64,000 nt of DNA from Aquimarina algicola. Its GTDB lineage: Bacteria > Bacteroidota > Bacteroidia > Flavobacteriales > Flavobacteriaceae. Both the position numbers and the translations under genes were made by a program. The notes under the pieces are model-generated. The model worked only from the letters and a program-made list of their open reading frames with translations. It did no database searches and was not told where the DNA came from. Shown here piece by piece: positions 62,368 to 64,000 of the stretch; positions within the stretch are counted from its first letter, which is position 1; each line of letters opens with the position of its first letter. The stretch is taken from the NCBI RefSeq assembly GCF_006443095.1, contig NZ_VFWZ01000004.1, forward strand, positions 248,450 through 312,449, written 5' to 3'.

Positions 62368-63207
62368 ATGAAATCTATTTTCGATACCGTGTCTTATAAT
62401 TGTAGCAAGATTGTTACAAATTCATATAGTACATCATTTTCATTAGCATCAAAAATGCTTTCTGATTCGATAAGACAGGATATTTATAATATATACGGCT
62501 TTGTTAGATTTGCAGACGAAATTGTAGATACATTTCATGATTATGACAAAGAAGTCTTATTCAATGATTTTGAAATTGAAATGTATAAGGCTATCGATCA
62601 AAAAATAAGCCTTAACCCAATCCTCAATGCTTTTCAACAGACAGTTCACCAATACAAAATAGATGCAGAATTGTATGAAGCATTCATGAAAAGTATGAGA
62701 TTAGATTTACATAAAACAAAATATTTGACCGATCAGGAATACAAAGAATATATATACGGTTCGGCAGATGTTGTAGGTTTAATGTGTCTAAAGGTTTTTG
62801 TAAAAGGAGATAAGAAAAAGTATGATGATTTGAAACAAAGTGCAATGCATCTAGGCTCTGCTTTTCAAAAGGTAAATTTTTTGCGTGATTTAAAAGCTGA
62901 TTTTGAAGATTTAGAAAGAACATATTTTCCAAATACTAATCTCAATCAACTCGATGAAGAGTCAAAATTAAAGATAATAGAAGAAATCGAAGAAGATTTT
63001 GAAAAAGGATTAGATGGAATTCTAAAATTACCGGTAGAAGCAAAATTTGGAGTATATACAGCCTTTATATATTACAAAAAACTACTGAACAAGCTAAAGA
63101 AAACACCGTCATTAGAAATTAAAAATACTCGTATAAGAGTTCCAAATTATCAAAAGCTTGGATTATTAGCTAAATCTTATGTTGATTATAGATTAAATTT
63201 AATTTAA
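62368..63207 (+). CDS. crtB: Phytoene synthase
   Basis: This 279-aa enzyme condenses two geranylgeranyl diphosphates to phytoene. The two Asp-rich substrate-binding motifs are FADEIVD (D50-D54) and LRDLKADFEDLERTYFP near residue 176. YGFVRFADEIVDTF and GSAFQKVNFLRDL are typical. It is slightly shorter than many CrtB proteins but shows no truncation. It precedes crtZ by 33 nt. Confidence 0.95.
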   Translation: MKSIFDTVSYNCSKIVTNSYSTSFSLASKMLSDSIRQDIYNIYGFVRFADEIVDTFHDYDKEVLFNDFEIEMYKAIDQKISLNPILNAFQQTVHQYKIDAELYEAFMKSMRLDLHKTKYLTDQEYKEYIYGSADVVGLMCLKVFVKGDKKKYDDLKQSAMHLGSAFQKVNFLRDLKADFEDLERTYFPNTNLNQLDEESKLKIIEEIEEDFEKGLDGILKLPVEAKFGVYTAFIYYKKLLNKLKKTPSLEIKNTRIRVPNYQKLGLLAKSYVDYRLNLI

Positions 63208-63240
63208 TTGTATTTTTATAACGCAACAAAAATATAGCTC

Positions 63241-63690
63241 GTGAAAATTTTAATTCAAATACTCATATTTATAGCGACTTTTTCTGTGATGGAATTTATG
63301 GCTTGGTTTACTCATAAATATGTGATGCATGGTTTCTTATGGTCATTACACAAAGATCATCATCACAAAGATCACAATAGTTGGTGGGAGCGAAACGATC
63401 TGTTTTTTATTTTTTACGCTATTGTAAGCATGTCTTTTATAATGTCTCACAACCCTATTACCTTTTGGATCGGTAAGCCAATAGGTTTTGGGATTTTAGC
63501 ATATGGTATCGCATATTTTATTGTTCATGATATTTTTATACATCAACGTTTTAAATTTTTGAGAAATGCAAACAATTGGTATGCAAAAGGCGTTAGAAGA
63601 GCACATAAAATGCATCACAAAAATATTCATAAAGAAAAAGGTGAATGTTTTGGAATGCTAGTTGTTCCTTTCAAATACTTTAAAAGATAA
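63241..63690 (+). CDS. crtZ: Beta-carotene 3-hydroxylase
   Basis: This 149-aa di-iron membrane hydroxylase converts beta-carotene toward zeaxanthin. Its histidine boxes are visible: WFTHKYVMHG, LHKDHHHKDHNSWWE, IVHDIFIHQRF and RAHKMHHKNIHKEKGE. The start is GTG, supported by the hydrophobic helix that begins at once and by the lack of an in-frame ATG before the first His box except at 63289, inside the helix. A lycopene cyclase gene, needed to complete the pathway, is not within the window. Confidence 0.94.
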   Translation: MKILIQILIFIATFSVMEFMAWFTHKYVMHGFLWSLHKDHHHKDHNSWWERNDLFFIFYAIVSMSFIMSHNPITFWIGKPIGFGILAYGIAYFIVHDIFIHQRFKFLRNANNWYAKGVRRAHKMHHKNIHKEKGECFGMLVVPFKYFKR

Positions 63691-63721
63691 CTCATTAATC
63701 AACAAGAAAAATCATTATGCT

Positions 63722-64000
63722 TTATAATTCGAACAAGGGATTTTTATTATTCCAAGTGCCAATTGACTTATAAGGCTGGAATCTACAAAACATTTCTTCC
63801 TTATACCAATCTAATTTCTTTGTCTTTTTGATTGCCTCATTATGCTCTTTTGTTTTATAAGCAAAAGAGATCAAAGCCTCTTTATTTTCCCAAATACTAA
63901 ATGTTGCCATATTTTTAAATGGTACCTCACCTATTCCCTTTGTAAATAGTAATCCTTTGCAATTTGAAAGAGGGTGTTGAGAAATTGGAACGTATTTCCA
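63722..64000 (-). CDS. Spheroidene monooxygenase-like protein (5' end cut by window edge)
   Basis: The frame stays open to the right edge, so the start lies outside; 92 residues are visible. They include KGLLFTKGIGEVPFKNMATFSIWEN, AYKTKEHNEAIKKTKKLDWYKEEMF and RFQPYKSIGTW, which match the C-terminal end of CrtA/spheroidene-monooxygenase-like proteins. An internal Met (63910) could be mistaken for the start. In purple bacteria CrtA oxygenates carotenoids; in Flavobacteriia the role of this family is less certain, but its place beside crtIBZ suggests a pigment-related function. It is convergent with crtZ. Confidence 0.75.
   Translation of the reverse strand, partial: WKYVPISQHPLSNCKGLLFTKGIGEVPFKNMATFSIWENKEALISFAYKTKEHNEAIKKTKKLDWYKEEMFCRFQPYKSIGTWNNKNPLFEL

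Noticed and set aside
1..64000. Mobile elements, prophage and CRISPR arrays
   Set aside because: No transposase, integrase, cas gene, terminal inverted repeat pair or regularly spaced repeat was found; the direct repeats seen are protein modules or tRNAs.

Overview
The window is AT-rich chromosomal DNA from a member of the Bacteroidota, almost certainly a gliding or gliding-related marine Flavobacteriaceae (an Aquimarina-like genome is a fair guess, not proven). The evidence is a GldI-type lipoprotein, Bacteroidota housekeeping promoters (TTG, about 19-20 nt, then TAnnTTTG), a zeaxanthin-type crtI-crtB-crtZ cluster, an ECF sigma/FecR/TonB-receptor trio, and many small lipoproteins. I see no insertion sequence, prophage, CRISPR array or integrase; most of the window is core genome with a few accessory islands.

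Layout. 0.2-5.8 kb: a rightward operon of parA, parB, a DUF5683-type protein, dapB, lepB, a WbqC-family gene and a small membrane protein. 5.9-13.2 kb: a lipoprotein gene, then a leftward block with an EEP-family protein, two rhomboid proteases, mutL, a small membrane protein, ribH and a TPR membrane protein. 13.3-15.6 kb: recF, a lipoprotein, a DciA/DUF721 protein and a convergent thioesterase. 15.7-24.6 kb: the most interesting region, described below. 24.6-32.5 kb: hypotheticals, ndk, a PhoD-like phosphatase, then DHH phosphoesterase-gldI-PPIase, and a DUF3810 protein. 32.7-46.4 kb: pepD, hypotheticals (including a tandem paralogue pair), two large amidohydrolase-family proteins, an aminotransferase, a DUF6503-like lipoprotein, a DKNYY protein and a protein often misnamed asparagine synthetase B. 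46.5-54.5 kb: dnaB, accA, an EamA transporter, lptG, tgt and a split transketolase. 54.6-58.3 kb: a porin-like barrel, an FKBP lipoprotein with calcium-type repeats, an S4 protein, a phosphoribosyltransferase, aroK, and a tRNA-Lys/tRNA-Lys/tRNA-Leu cluster. 58.5-64 kb: a small lipoprotein and membrane protein cassette, then a CarH-like B12/light regulator leading crtI-crtB-crtZ, and a spheroidene-monooxygenase-like gene cut by the window edge.

Main discovery. Between 15.7 and 24.6 kb, an ECF sigma gene, a fecR gene and a TonB transducer gene sit beside three large surface-type lipoprotein genes. The lipoproteins are built from about 12 copies of a PKD/Ig-like module with four conserved cysteines and a recurring PGTYxVC motif. 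The fecR-receptor operon and each of the three lipoprotein genes is preceded by the same sequence, GGTAGGG, exactly 16 nt, then CGTT, in the correct orientation. I found no other copy with correct spacing in the window. The simplest reading is that this is the promoter of the adjacent ECF sigma factor and that all four transcription units form one cell-surface-signalling regulon. The signal and the ligand of the lipoproteins are unknown.

Second theme. The carotenoid regulator carries the W-x9-EH signature of AdoB12 photoreceptors, and TTTAAC repeats flank its predicted promoter. Light control of the pigment operon is therefore likely.
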